Assembly: GCA_035556735.1 (NCBI GenBank) | Contig: DATMFF010000006.1 | Coordinates: 620,001 to 684,000 of the forward strand | From: CANJBX01 sp035556735 | Lineage (GTDB): Bacteria; Pseudomonadota; Alphaproteobacteria; Rhizobiales; Xanthobacteraceae | Length of the DNA stretch: 64,000 bases | Direction of reading: 5' to 3' | Shown: positions 53,410 through 61,664 of the stretch, piece after piece | Layout: every line of letters begins with the position of its first letter | How positions within the stretch are numbered: the first letter of the stretch is position 1 | The notes under the pieces: model-generated | Seen by the model: only the letters and a program-made list of their open reading frames with translations | What the model was told of the DNA's origin: nothing | Databases searched by the model: none | Translations under genes and position numbers: made by a program

Positions 53410-54591
53410 ATGCTCAACAGCCTCGATATCGCAGGGCCACCCGAGAAGACGCGAGTCGTCGTCGCCATGTCCGGCGGCGTCGATTCCTCCGTGACGGCCG
53501 CATTGCTGAAGTCCGAGGGCTATGACGTCGTCGGCGTCACGTTGCAGCTCTACGACAATGCCGCCGCGACCCACCGCAAGGGCGCCTGCTGCGCTGGGCA
53601 TGACATCCACGATGCGCGCATGGTGGCGGAGCGCATCGGCATTCCTCACTACGTGCTCGACTATGAGAGCCGGTTCAAGGAGGCGGTCATCGACCGCTTC
53701 GCGGAGAGCTATCTTGCGGGGGAGACTCCGGTGCCTTGTGTCGAGTGCAACCGCGAGATCAAGTTCCACGATCTGCTCGACACCGCGCGCGAGCTCGGCG
53801 CTCAGGTTCTCGCGACGGGTCACTACGTCTCCTCGCGCCTGCTGCCGGAGGGCGGACGCGCCCTCTACCGCGCGCGCGACGAAGACCGCGACCAGAGCTA
53901 TTTCCTGTTCGCGACCACGCGCGAGCAGCTCGACATGCTGCGCTTTCCGCTCGGAGATATGACGAAGGCGGAAACGCGCGAACTGGCCCGGCGCTTCGGC
54001 CTGTCGGTGGCCGACAAGCACGACAGCCAGGATATCTGCTTCGTTCCCACCGGACGCTATACCGACATGATCGAACGCCTGCTGCCGGGCGCAGCGGAGC
54101 CGGGCGAGATCGTCGACATCGCAGGGCGCGTGCTCGGCAAGCACCCGGGCATCATTCATTTCACGGTCGGCCAGCGGCGTGGCCTCGGCATCCCCGCCAG
54201 CGAGCCGCTGTATGTCGTGCGGCTCGACGCTGCACGGCGCCGTGTGATCGTCGGACCGCGCGCCGCGCTGCGCACCACGCGGATGCGGCTGCGCGACGTG
54301 AACTGGATCGGTGACGGTTCGGTGGAGCGCGCACTGGCCGGCGGGCGCCGCGAGGTGTTCGTCAAGGTTCGCTCCACCCGTCCGCCGCAGCGGGCGTGGC
54401 TCGAGCGCGTCGGCGGCGATTACGAAGTCGAACTCGTCGACGGCGAGGATGGGGTGGCGCCGGGGCAAGCCTGCGCCTTCTATGACGCCGCGGCCGGCCA
54501 GGCACGCGTGCTCGGGGGCGGGTTCATCGTCAGCGCTTCCGCGCAGACGGATATCGGTCGCACCCTGGAGCCGGCTGCGGCGCGCGGCTGA
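53410..54591 (+). CDS. mnmA: tRNA-uridine 2-sulfurtransferase MnmA
   Basis: Puts sulfur on U34 of Lys, Glu and Gln tRNAs. The start is the ATG at 53410 (393 aa); the frame is open upstream but overlaps the fliK leader. PP-loop MSGGVDSSVTAALL, the nucleophile Cys in VPCVECNREIKF and the persulfide Cys in DICFVPTGRYTDMI are present, and FTVGQRRGLGI is the tRNA-binding motif. It probably starts its own transcript; a palindrome at 53330-53348 lies in its leader. Confidence 0.96.
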   Translation: MLNSLDIAGPPEKTRVVVAMSGGVDSSVTAALLKSEGYDVVGVTLQLYDNAAATHRKGACCAGHDIHDARMVAERIGIPHYVLDYESRFKEAVIDRFAESYLAGETPVPCVECNREIKFHDLLDTARELGAQVLATGHYVSSRLLPEGGRALYRARDEDRDQSYFLFATTREQLDMLRFPLGDMTKAETRELARRFGLSVADKHDSQDICFVPTGRYTDMIERLLPGAAEPGEIVDIAGRVLGKHPGIIHFTVGQRRGLGIPASEPLYVVRLDAARRRVIVGPRAALRTTRMRLRDVNWIGDGSVERALAGGRREVFVKVRSTRPPQRAWLERVGGDYEVELVDGEDGVAPGQACAFYDAAAGQARVLGGGFIVSASAQTDIGRTLEPAAARG

Positions 54592-54602
54592 GGCGACGAC
54601 CG

Positions 54603-55280
54603 ATGGGCCCTCCCAAGACCGATCGGGACACGCTCGATCAGACGACGCTGAACAAGGCCTATGCGCGCTGGGCTCCCATCTATGACCTCGTCTTCGGAGC
54701 CGTGTTCGATCCGGGTCGCAAGGCCTCGATCGAGGCCGCCGAGCGCATCGGCGGCCTCATCCTCGACGTCGGCATCGGCACCGGAATCTCGCTGCTCGAT
54801 TTCTCGCGCACCAGTCGCGTGATCGGCGTCGACATCTCCGAGCCGATGCTGCGCAGGGCGCAGCAACGGGTGAGCGAGGCGAACCTCACCCAGGTCGAGG
54901 GGCTCGCCGTGATGGATGCCGAACGACTTGGCTTTCCGGCCGATGCGTTCGACGTGGTCGTCGCGCAGTTTGTCATCACGGCGGTGCCCAACCCGGACGC
55001 GACGCTGGATGAGTTCGTGCGGGTGACCAAACCGGGCGGAGAGATCATCCTGGTCAACCATATCGGCGCGGAGAGAGGTCCGCGCCAACTCTTCGAGAGA
55101 GCCTTTGCGCCGCTGGCGCGGCGCCTCGGCTGGCGGCCCGAGTTTCCCTGGGAGCGCATCGCGGCATGGCTGCGCCGGTCGCAGGGCGTGCGCCTGATCG
55201 AACGCCGCCCAATGCCGCCGCTCGGACACTTTTCGCTGATCAGGCTCGCCAAGGCGGGCGCGGCGAGCCGCGCCGCCTGA
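54603..55280 (+). CDS. PmtA-like SAM-dependent methyltransferase
   Basis: The 225-residue protein looks like alphaproteobacterial phosphatidylethanolamine N-methyltransferase (PmtA) of the Rhodobacter-type family, which makes phosphatidylcholine from PE. SAM motif I LDVGIGTGISLLDFS, motif II-like DVVVAQFVITAVPNPD, and the start YARWAPIYDLVFGAVF typical of that group are present. Other class I methyltransferases such as UbiE-like proteins are alternatives. It lies 11 bp after mnmA and may share its transcript. Confidence 0.78.
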   Translation: MGPPKTDRDTLDQTTLNKAYARWAPIYDLVFGAVFDPGRKASIEAAERIGGLILDVGIGTGISLLDFSRTSRVIGVDISEPMLRRAQQRVSEANLTQVEGLAVMDAERLGFPADAFDVVVAQFVITAVPNPDATLDEFVRVTKPGGEIILVNHIGAERGPRQLFERAFAPLARRLGWRPEFPWERIAAWLRRSQGVRLIERRPMPPLGHFSLIRLAKAGAASRAA

Positions 55281-55361
55281 CGGACAATCCAGAGCCCGTT
55301 CGCGCACCATCGTTGGACAGGTGCGCCACCCTCGTTGCAAAGCCCTGGCCCAGCCTCCCGG

Positions 55362-56585
55362 CTAGGGCTTGAAGTTGTCGGCCACCGTCCAGCCCAGTTC
55401 CTTGAGCTTCTTCTTGGCAAGCGCGGTCGATTGGCCGGTGATGTGCATCTCCGCCTTGCCAAATCCCGCGCTGCGGCTTTGGTTGACGATGTCGCGCATG
55501 GAGTGCGCCGTATTCTCCGTCCAGGACAGCGCGTCGAGCGGGAGGATCCCGATCACGCCGCCGCTGCGGGTGACGTTGAAGGGATACCCGCCGAACGACA
55601 CGAAGCTCGCAAGCGAGCCGGTCCTGGCATAGTACTCCGCGAGCAGTTCCGCATGCCGCCGCATGAAATAGGCCGCATCGTGACGGTGGACCGAGGCCGC
55701 GCGCGCGACGAAGGCCGAGCGGTTCTGCACCGCCGCCATGCCTTCGAGCGAGGCGACGATCACGGTGACGTCGAGCGGTGTGAAGCTGCGGTTCAACAGC
55801 AACGTTTCCGCCGTGGCGTTGTCGACCCCCATCTCGCCCAGCTTGCGGCGGTTGAGATCCATGAGCTGGGCCGCGCTCAAGTCGCGCGCCGCCGAGGAGA
55901 TCTTCGCCGACGTGGCGACGTTCGAGACGATGAGGCCGCCGACGCCGGGAATCGCCATCAGCGCGCCTGACACCACGAGACCGCCCGTCGCCGCCGCCTG
56001 GGAGAGCTGCGTCATCTTGGCCGCCAGCGGCTCGAAGTCCGTGTAGGGATCGACACCGAGCTGGGTCGCGAGCTCACGCCGCTTCTTGGTGACGCCCAGC
56101 AGGCTCTGCATGGTGTCGTCCTGGGTCTTGCCCAGGTTGTTCATCCCGGACCCAAACTGCCCGAACAGCGAGCCGACACCCGAGAGCGTATTGCTGATGG
56201 TGCCGCCGGGATTGGTCACCAGTTGCCCGGCGAACTTGATCGGGGACAGGCCGGCCTCGACCAGCGCCTTGTTGAAGGATTCCGAGTTGCTCACCCGTTC
56301 GAGCTCGGCCAGCGCGGCCAACTCGACGATGCGCGTGCGCATGAGCGCGTCGCCGATGACGGTGAAGTCCCCGTATGGGCTCTTCACGGCGTAGACACGC
56401 ATGAAGCCGTCGCTCGTGACAGGCTTGGTGATCGTATAGTTTGCACCCGTCGCCTTGATGCCCGCGATGCGCGCGGGGTCAAAGCTCGGAGGCCGCTCGA
56501 AGCCTTGGGCGTTCGCGCCGGCGCAGCCGCCGACGAGCGCGGCCGCCACGGCCGCCGCAAGCATTGTCGACGAGCCTCGTCGCAT
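55362..56585 (-). CDS. Predicted lipoprotein of unknown function
   Basis: A 407-residue protein with signal peptide and lipobox LVGGC (Cys about residue 21), so it is predicted to be lipid-anchored in the envelope. Two hydrophobic stretches near 195-220 (SGALMAIPGVGGLIVSNVA) may be buried or membrane-associated. The protein ends with a conserved-looking KKKLKELGWTVADNFKP. I do not recognise a domain. It stands alone between a methyltransferase and a tRNA. Function unknown. Confidence 0.7.
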   Translation of the reverse strand: MRRGSSTMLAAAVAAALVGGCAGANAQGFERPPSFDPARIAGIKATGANYTITKPVTSDGFMRVYAVKSPYGDFTVIGDALMRTRIVELAALAELERVSNSESFNKALVEAGLSPIKFAGQLVTNPGGTISNTLSGVGSLFGQFGSGMNNLGKTQDDTMQSLLGVTKKRRELATQLGVDPYTDFEPLAAKMTQLSQAAATGGLVVSGALMAIPGVGGLIVSNVATSAKISSAARDLSAAQLMDLNRRKLGEMGVDNATAETLLLNRSFTPLDVTVIVASLEGMAAVQNRSAFVARAASVHRHDAAYFMRRHAELLAEYYARTGSLASFVSFGGYPFNVTRSGGVIGILPLDALSWTENTAHSMRDIVNQSRSAGFGKAEMHITGQSTALAKKKLKELGWTVADNFKP

Positions 56586-56786
56586 GGATCACCCCCCGTT
56601 TCGCGCAGGCACCCGGATGGGCGCGGATCGCCCGGCGACATGCTCTACGCTGCTGCGCTGCCCAAAAGCGACGGCCATTTTTGGCCAAGCTCCCCTCGCG
56701 CAAGCTCTTGAACGTTAACATATCGATCCAAGGGCGTCGCCGTGTCTCGCGGGCGCAGGCGGGAGCGGGCAGGGCGTGGCGTTCGC

Positions 56787-56816
56787 TTGACACCCTTTCG
56801 CGGGGGTCCCTATATC
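56787..56816 (+). promoter_or_regulatory. Strong promoter of the tRNA-Met gene
   Basis: TTGACA (56787-56792) is followed after 18 bp by TATATC (56811-56816), or after 17 bp by CTATAT. Transcription would begin about 18 bp before the tRNA. Confidence 0.7.
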
Positions 56817-56840
56817 CGGGGCGTCCGCCGGAAGAGCAGT

Positions 56841-56917
56841 GGCGGGGTAGCTCAGTTGGTTAGAGCACGGGAATCATAATCCTGGGGTCGGGGGTTCAAA
56901 TCCCTCCCCCGCTACCA
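56841..56917 (+). tRNA. tRNA-Met (CAT)
   Basis: A 77-nt cloverleaf with CCA encoded. Acceptor GGCGGGG pairs with CCCCGCT (one G-U). D-arm GCTC/GAGC. Anticodon stem CGGGA/TCCTG around loop ATCATAA gives anticodon CAT. T-arm GGGGG-TTCAAAT-CCCTC. The anticodon could also serve Ile2 after lysidine modification, but the body matches elongator Met tRNAs of Alphaproteobacteria. Confidence 0.95.
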
Positions 56918-56966
56918 TTCTTCCGTCCGCCTTTCTCTACGACAGCCAGTTCGCCGGAGCACGGGC

Positions 56967-57965
56967 ATGTCCTATGCCGGAAGCAACGTGACTGGCTCCC
57001 GCGGGCTGATCGCGGTCGACAAGGTCGGCAACAAGATCCGGTTCTACGACCCCCAGACGCTGTGCGAGATCGGCGCCTTCGACGCGCCCGAGCCGTGCGC
57101 GCACGAACTCGCGATCTCCCACGACCATCGGTGTGCGTTCGTGCCGCTCTACGGCGACGGGATTTACGGGGCCAACAAGCGCCCGAACAACAAGATCCTG
57201 GTGATCGACCTGGAGCGCCGCGCCCTGGCGGACGTGATCGCGCTCGGCGAGTTCGTGGCCCCGCACGGCGTGGTGGCGAGCCGGGACGGCAAGCTCTGGG
57301 TGGTCTGCGACATCCCCAACAAGCTGTTGCTGGTCGATCCCGCGCGGCGGGCGATCGAGGCCGTCTATGATTGTCCGGCGACGGGGCCGCATCTGCTCGC
57401 CCTCACGCCCGATGAATCAAAGGCCTATGTGTCGAGCAAGGAGGGCGACCTCACCGCCTTCGACCTGGCGCGGCGCAGTTTCGTGGCGAGCGTGCCGCTG
57501 TGCGCAGAGGGGGTCGTGCGCGGCAACGGCAGCGGCGGGGAAGGGCTCATGCCGACGGCGGCCGGCGACCGCCTGATCGTGATCGACAACGATCGCAACG
57601 ACCTGCATGTGATCGACGTGGCCACCGATCGCGAAATCGACCGCGTTCCGCTTGCCCAGAATGCGCTCTCCAACGCCAAGCGCTCGCGGCTCGCGAAGCT
57701 GATGTTCTCGCCCGACGGCCGCTGGCTGGTCGCAACCGCCTATGCCGGCGGGCTCGCCTGGGTGATCGAGGCCTCGGACCTGCGCCGGCAGCGTGTGGTG
57801 CCGGTCGCCAAAGGGCCGCAGGGCATCGCCTTCGCTCCCGATGGAAGGACTGCGCTCGTGTCCAGCCACGACAGTGGGCTGCTCACCCAGATCGACCTTG
57901 CGGAAGGCAGGCCCATCGCCGCCCACGACGGCGGGGCCGGCATCGAAGTGCTGGCGTATTACTGA
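56967..57965 (+). CDS. YncE-like beta-propeller protein
   Basis: A 332-residue, repeat-built protein of the YVTN/YncE beta-propeller type: segments such as NNKILVIDLERRALADVIAL, NKLLLVDPARRAIEAVYD and LHVIDVATDREIDRVPLA are spaced about 40 residues apart, each a propeller blade. There is no signal peptide, unlike periplasmic YncE, so it may act in the cytosol or lose the signal by start choice. Ligand unknown. It begins 49 bp after tRNA-Met and may read through from it. Confidence 0.8.
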   Translation: MSYAGSNVTGSRGLIAVDKVGNKIRFYDPQTLCEIGAFDAPEPCAHELAISHDHRCAFVPLYGDGIYGANKRPNNKILVIDLERRALADVIALGEFVAPHGVVASRDGKLWVVCDIPNKLLLVDPARRAIEAVYDCPATGPHLLALTPDESKAYVSSKEGDLTAFDLARRSFVASVPLCAEGVVRGNGSGGEGLMPTAAGDRLIVIDNDRNDLHVIDVATDREIDRVPLAQNALSNAKRSRLAKLMFSPDGRWLVATAYAGGLAWVIEASDLRRQRVVPVAKGPQGIAFAPDGRTALVSSHDSGLLTQIDLAEGRPIAAHDGGAGIEVLAYY

Positions 57966-58115
57966 CGGCGCAGCCATTCTCGTCCGGCCAGCGGCTCTGC
58001 GCCGGCTAAGCTTGCAGAACCCCCATGCCTGCGGTCTTATGCGCCCGCCTGGGACGAACGCCGCGGTGGTGCGCCCGGACGGACCTCAGGCACATGCGGG
58101 ACGTGCGGAGGGGCT

Positions 58116-59159
58116 GTGCCAAAGTTCAAGGTCGTGACGCCCAAGGGGACGAGTTTCGCCGTCGGCGGGACAGGCTATGACATCGAGAACGAGGCGCTGA
58201 CGCCGCTCGACGCGGACATCATCGAAATCGACGCCTCCTCCGAGAATGCCTTCATTGCGGCGGCGCACGATTGCGACGCGCTCTACGCCAAGGGCATGAA
58301 GTTCACCAAGCGCATGATCGACGGGCTCGAGCGCTGCAAGATCATTGCGCTCGGCACCGTCGGCTCGGATTACGTCGACGTCGACGCGGCGACCGCGCGC
58401 GGCATCCCGGTCACCAACGTGCCCGACACGTTCATCGAGGAAGTCGCCGACCACACGATGATGCTGCTGCTGTCGTCGTGGCGACGCCTGATCGTCCAGG
58501 ACCGCATGGTCCGCGACGGGCGTTGGCGCGAGGGCCGGCCCGCGCTCAACCAGCCCCGCCTGATGGGGCAGACCCTCGGCTTCATCGCGTTCGGCCATGT
58601 CGCACGCGCGGTGGCGATGCGGGCCAAGGCGTTCGGCTTGCGCATGCTGGCCTACGATCCCTTCATCGAAGAGCTGGTGATGAGCCCGTACGGCGTCGAG
58701 CCGGCGACGCTGGAGGAGGTGCTGCGCAATTCGGACTATGTGTCCATGCATGCGCCCGATACCGAGTCGGCGCGCAAGATGCTCACCGAGAAGCACTTCC
58801 GCATGATGAAGCCCAACGCGATGTTCATCAACACCGGGCGCGGGCCGACGGTCGACGAGGCTGCGCTGATCAAGGCGCTGCGGGAGGGCTGGATCGCGGG
58901 CGCCGGTCTCGACGTGCTGGAGGTCGAGCCGCCGAGCCCCGACAATCCGCTGCTCAAGATGGACAACGTGATCCTCACCGCGCATGTCGCGTCCGCGTCC
59001 GCGCGCTTCGATCCCGCGCGCAAGCGCCGGGTCGGGCAGGAGATCGCGCTCGTGCTGCGCGGCTACTGGCCGCGCGCGGCGGTCAATCCGTCGGTGCTCG
59101 AGCAGTCGTCGTTGAAGCGCTGGCAGCCTTATTCGATGGAGCGCGGGCCGGCCACCTGA
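58116..59159 (+). CDS. D-isomer-type 2-hydroxyacid dehydrogenase (C-terminal-binding-protein-like)
   Basis: A 347-residue enzyme of the D-2-hydroxyacid dehydrogenase family. The substrate domain begins in the first 100 residues; the cofactor domain is at about 105-300. Catalytic Arg is in NTGRGPTVDEAAL, Glu near LDVLEVEPP, His in LTAHVASASARFD. The cofactor glycine motif is unusual: AFGHVA at 158-163 where GxGxxG is normal. Likely reduces a 2-ketoacid or oxidises a hydroxyacid. A TPP enzyme follows 135 bp later, so both may work on the same carbon skeleton. Confidence 0.82.
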   Translation: MPKFKVVTPKGTSFAVGGTGYDIENEALTPLDADIIEIDASSENAFIAAAHDCDALYAKGMKFTKRMIDGLERCKIIALGTVGSDYVDVDAATARGIPVTNVPDTFIEEVADHTMMLLLSSWRRLIVQDRMVRDGRWREGRPALNQPRLMGQTLGFIAFGHVARAVAMRAKAFGLRMLAYDPFIEELVMSPYGVEPATLEEVLRNSDYVSMHAPDTESARKMLTEKHFRMMKPNAMFINTGRGPTVDEAALIKALREGWIAGAGLDVLEVEPPSPDNPLLKMDNVILTAHVASASARFDPARKRRVGQEIALVLRGYWPRAAVNPSVLEQSSLKRWQPYSMERGPAT

Positions 59160-59294
59160 CTGCATTGCCGCCATGACTGCGGCGCTGCCGGCTTGCTTTG
59201 GCGGCGCTGATCGGGAACACACGGCTCTGCGGCGTCGTCATGGGAACGGCGGGCGGCGAGCCCGCCAAGTTGTACAGAGGAACGGGAGTTTTTC

Positions 59295-60935
59295 ATGAAA
59301 GTTGGTGCGGCGATCGCCGAGATCATGAAGCGCGAAGGCATTGATACGCTGTGCGCCTATCCGGTGAACCACCTGATCGAGCACGCGGCGGCGATCGACA
59401 TCCGTCCCATCATCGTGCGCCAGGAGCGCATCGGCCTGCACATGGCGGACGCGATCTCGCGCCTGACCACGGGCAAGAAGCTGGGCGCGTTCTGCATGCA
59501 GCACGGTCCCGGCACCGAGAATGCCTACGGCGGCATCGCGCAGGCCTTCTCGGAATCGATCCCGATCCTGGTGGTGCCGGGAGGCTATCCGCGCCGCATC
59601 TCGCAGGTCGGCGCCAACTATTACGCGGCGCGCGACATGCGCGGCATCGCCAAGTCGGCCGAGTCGATCACGAGCCCTGAGGAAGTGCCGAACGTCATGC
59701 GGCGGGCCTTCTCGCGCCTGCGCAACGGTCGCGGCGGGCCGGCGATCGTGGAAGTGCCCGGCGACTTGTGGAACGCCGAGGTTCCCGAGCCGCTCAACTA
59801 CAAGCCCGTGGTGCAGACGCGCATCGCCCCTGATCCGGACCAGGTGCGCGACGCCGCCAAGACGCTGGCCAAGGCCAAGCGGCCGGTGATCTACGCCGGG
59901 CAGGGGGTGCACTGGGCGCGGGCGTGGCCGCAGCTGCGCCAGCTCGCCGAGGTGCTCGGCGCGCCGGTGGTCACGAGCCTCGAGGGCAAGAGTGCGTTCC
60001 CCGAGACCCATCCGCTCTCGCTCGGCTCGGGCGGCGTCGCGGTGCCCAGGCCGGTGCGCTATTTCCTCGACCATTCCGACGTCATCTTCGGCATCGGCTG
60101 CAGCTTCACGGAGACGTCCTTCGGCGTGCCCATGCCCAAGGGCAAGACGATGATCCACGCGACGCTCGACGAGGCACACCTCAACAAGGACATCGCCGCC
60201 GACATCGGCCTGATCGGCGACGCCGCGCTCACGCTCGACATGCTGATCGAGGAGCTCAAGAGCCACATCAAGGGCAAGCGCGACAGCAAGGCGACGGCGA
60301 AGGACATCGCCGACATGCGCAAGGGATGGATGGCCGAATGGATGCCCAAGCTCACGCTCAATGAGGCGCCGCTGTCCCCCTATCGCGTGATCTGGGACCT
60401 GTACAACACGGTCGACGTCGCCAACACGATCATCACCCATGACGCCGGTTCGCCGCGCGACCAGCTCTCGCCGTTCTGGTCGTGCACCGAGCCGCTCACC
60501 TACATCGGCTGGGGCAAGACCACCCAGCTCGGCTACGGCCTCGGCCTCGCCATGGGCGCCAAGCTCGCCTGTCCCGACAAGCTCTGCATCAACGTCTGGG
60601 GCGACGCGGCGATCGGCTTCACCGGCATGGACTTCGAGACGGCGGTGCGCGAGCGCATCCCGATCCTGTCCATCCTGCTCAACAACTTCTCCATGGCGAT
60701 CGAGATTCCGATCATGCCGATCTCGCAGAAGAAGTACGGCTCGACCGACATCTCCGGCGACTACGCCGCCATGGCGCGGGCCTTCGGGGGATACGGCGAG
60801 CGCGTGACCGAGCCGAAGGACATCATTCCGGCGATCAAGCGCGGCATCGCGGAGACCAAGAAGGGCAAGCCGGCGCTGCTCGAGTTCATCACTGCCAAGG
60901 AGACGGTGATCTCGCGCTATCTCCCGGAGGCGTGA
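59295..60935 (+). CDS. Thiamine pyrophosphate-dependent enzyme (acetolactate synthase-like)
   Basis: A 546-residue TPP enzyme of the POX/acetolactate synthase group. The catalytic Glu is in IVRQERIGLHMADAIS; the TPP motif is WGDAAIGFTGMDFETAVRERIPILSILLNNF. It lacks the long helical tail and small subunit typical of AHAS, and the FAD-binding middle domain is reduced, so it may be a decarboxylase or ligase-like enzyme acting on a 2-ketoacid. The preceding 2-hydroxyacid dehydrogenase may feed it. A mini-frame with a strong ribosome site follows, then a toxin-antitoxin module. Confidence 0.85.
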   Translation: MKVGAAIAEIMKREGIDTLCAYPVNHLIEHAAAIDIRPIIVRQERIGLHMADAISRLTTGKKLGAFCMQHGPGTENAYGGIAQAFSESIPILVVPGGYPRRISQVGANYYAARDMRGIAKSAESITSPEEVPNVMRRAFSRLRNGRGGPAIVEVPGDLWNAEVPEPLNYKPVVQTRIAPDPDQVRDAAKTLAKAKRPVIYAGQGVHWARAWPQLRQLAEVLGAPVVTSLEGKSAFPETHPLSLGSGGVAVPRPVRYFLDHSDVIFGIGCSFTETSFGVPMPKGKTMIHATLDEAHLNKDIAADIGLIGDAALTLDMLIEELKSHIKGKRDSKATAKDIADMRKGWMAEWMPKLTLNEAPLSPYRVIWDLYNTVDVANTIITHDAGSPRDQLSPFWSCTEPLTYIGWGKTTQLGYGLGLAMGAKLACPDKLCINVWGDAAIGFTGMDFETAVRERIPILSILLNNFSMAIEIPIMPISQKKYGSTDISGDYAAMARAFGGYGERVTEPKDIIPAIKRGIAETKKGKPALLEFITAKETVISRYLPEA

Positions 60936-60937
60936 CG

Positions 60938-60964
60938 ATGTCGCAGAGCGCGATTTCTGCTTGA
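60938..60964 (+). pseudogene. Eight-codon frame with a strong ribosome site, possibly a truncated gene
   Basis: GGAGG (60926-60930) lies seven bases before an ATG that opens right after the TPP-enzyme stop, as in a coupled operon gene. The frame encodes MSQSAISA and stops at the edge of the toxin-antitoxin control region. It looks like the 5' end of a gene whose remainder was lost. Nothing identifies the original gene. Confidence 0.35.
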
Positions 60965-60995
60965 CGTAAATATCGCGATATGCGATATTTACGTC
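60961..60995 (+). promoter_or_regulatory. Palindromic promoter-operator of the toxin-antitoxin module
   Basis: GACGTAAATATCGC (60963-60976) and GCGATATTTACGTC (60982-60995) are exact complements around GATAT. Inside it lies TTGACG (60961-60966), 17 bp before GATATT (60984-60989). Transcription would start about where the toxin GTG begins. Antitoxin binding would block RNA polymerase. Confidence 0.7.
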
Positions 60996-61238
60996 GTGAG
61001 GCCGATCGTATTTGCTCCCGCTGCTCTCCGGCAATGGCTGAAGCTTTCGGCCGATGTGCGTGCAAGGATCGATCAGCGGCTCAAGGCGTTTGCCGAAGAT
61101 GGTCGAGGCGACGTAAAGCGGCTGAAGGGGAGGGCGGGGAGCCGCCTGCGCGTAGGCGATTGGCGCGTGATCTTTTATGAAGAACGCGGAGCGATCGTCA
61201 TCGTCGCGGTCGGTCATCGCCGCGAAGTGTACGACTGA
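60996..61238 (+). CDS. RelE/ParE-family toxin
   Basis: An 80-residue toxin of the RelE/HigB type, which cleaves mRNA or inhibits gyrase depending on subfamily. The fold is indicated by helical residues 8-35 and the strand run SRLRVGDWRVIFYEERGAIVIVAVGHRREVYD (typical RelE C-terminal block with Arg, His and Tyr). Start at GTG 60996, with no ribosome-binding site, since the upstream bases are the operator; a leaderless mRNA is likely. It is encoded before its antitoxin, 9 bp away, as in HigBA-like modules. Confidence 0.85.
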   Translation: MRPIVFAPAALRQWLKLSADVRARIDQRLKAFAEDGRGDVKRLKGRAGSRLRVGDWRVIFYEERGAIVIVAVGHRREVYD

Positions 61239-61247
61239 GAGGATTCT

Positions 61248-61628
61248 GTGAACGTTCGTTTTCAGAAGACGCCGCAAGGCGAGGTCGCCATCCTTCCGCG
61301 CGAGGAGTTCGAAGCGCTCGTGGCCAAGGCTGCGGAAGCTGACGAGGATGCTGGCACCGCGCGACTGGTCGCGCGCGCCAAGCGCAACGTCGCGAAGGAA
61401 GATTTGATTCCGATGGAAGTCGCTGACCGCCTTGCCGCTGGTGAGAATCCCGTTCGGGTTTTTCGCGAGTGGCGCAGATTGACGCAACAACAACTCGCGC
61501 TGGAAAGCGGGCTAACCCAGGGCTATTTGTCCGATATCGAAACAGGGCGGCGGCGCGGAACGGCATTGCGTCTGCGGGGAGTATCGCATGCGCTGAGAGT
61601 TCCACTCGATCTATTGATTGCGAGCTGA
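61248..61628 (+). CDS. XRE-type helix-turn-helix antitoxin
   Basis: The 126-residue antitoxin partner. Residues 1-60 are likely the toxin-neutralising part. The C-terminal half has an HTH_3 DNA-binding domain (about 68-115): FREWRRLTQQQLALESGLTQ then GYLSDIETGRRRGTALRLRG. It starts at a GTG 9 bp after the toxin stop. It probably binds the upstream palindrome to repress the operon, alone and with toxin. The order toxin then antitoxin matches HigBA. Confidence 0.85.
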   Translation: MNVRFQKTPQGEVAILPREEFEALVAKAAEADEDAGTARLVARAKRNVAKEDLIPMEVADRLAAGENPVRVFREWRRLTQQQLALESGLTQGYLSDIETGRRRGTALRLRGVSHALRVPLDLLIAS

Positions 61629-61664
61629 GTCGTTTCATGTCCGCGACGGCCGCCCCGCGCCGCG

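Noticed and set aside
59238..61493. 751-codon open frame on the minus strand opposite the TPP enzyme
   Set aside because: It is antisense to two well-supported genes and has a low-complexity composition. No motif was recognised.
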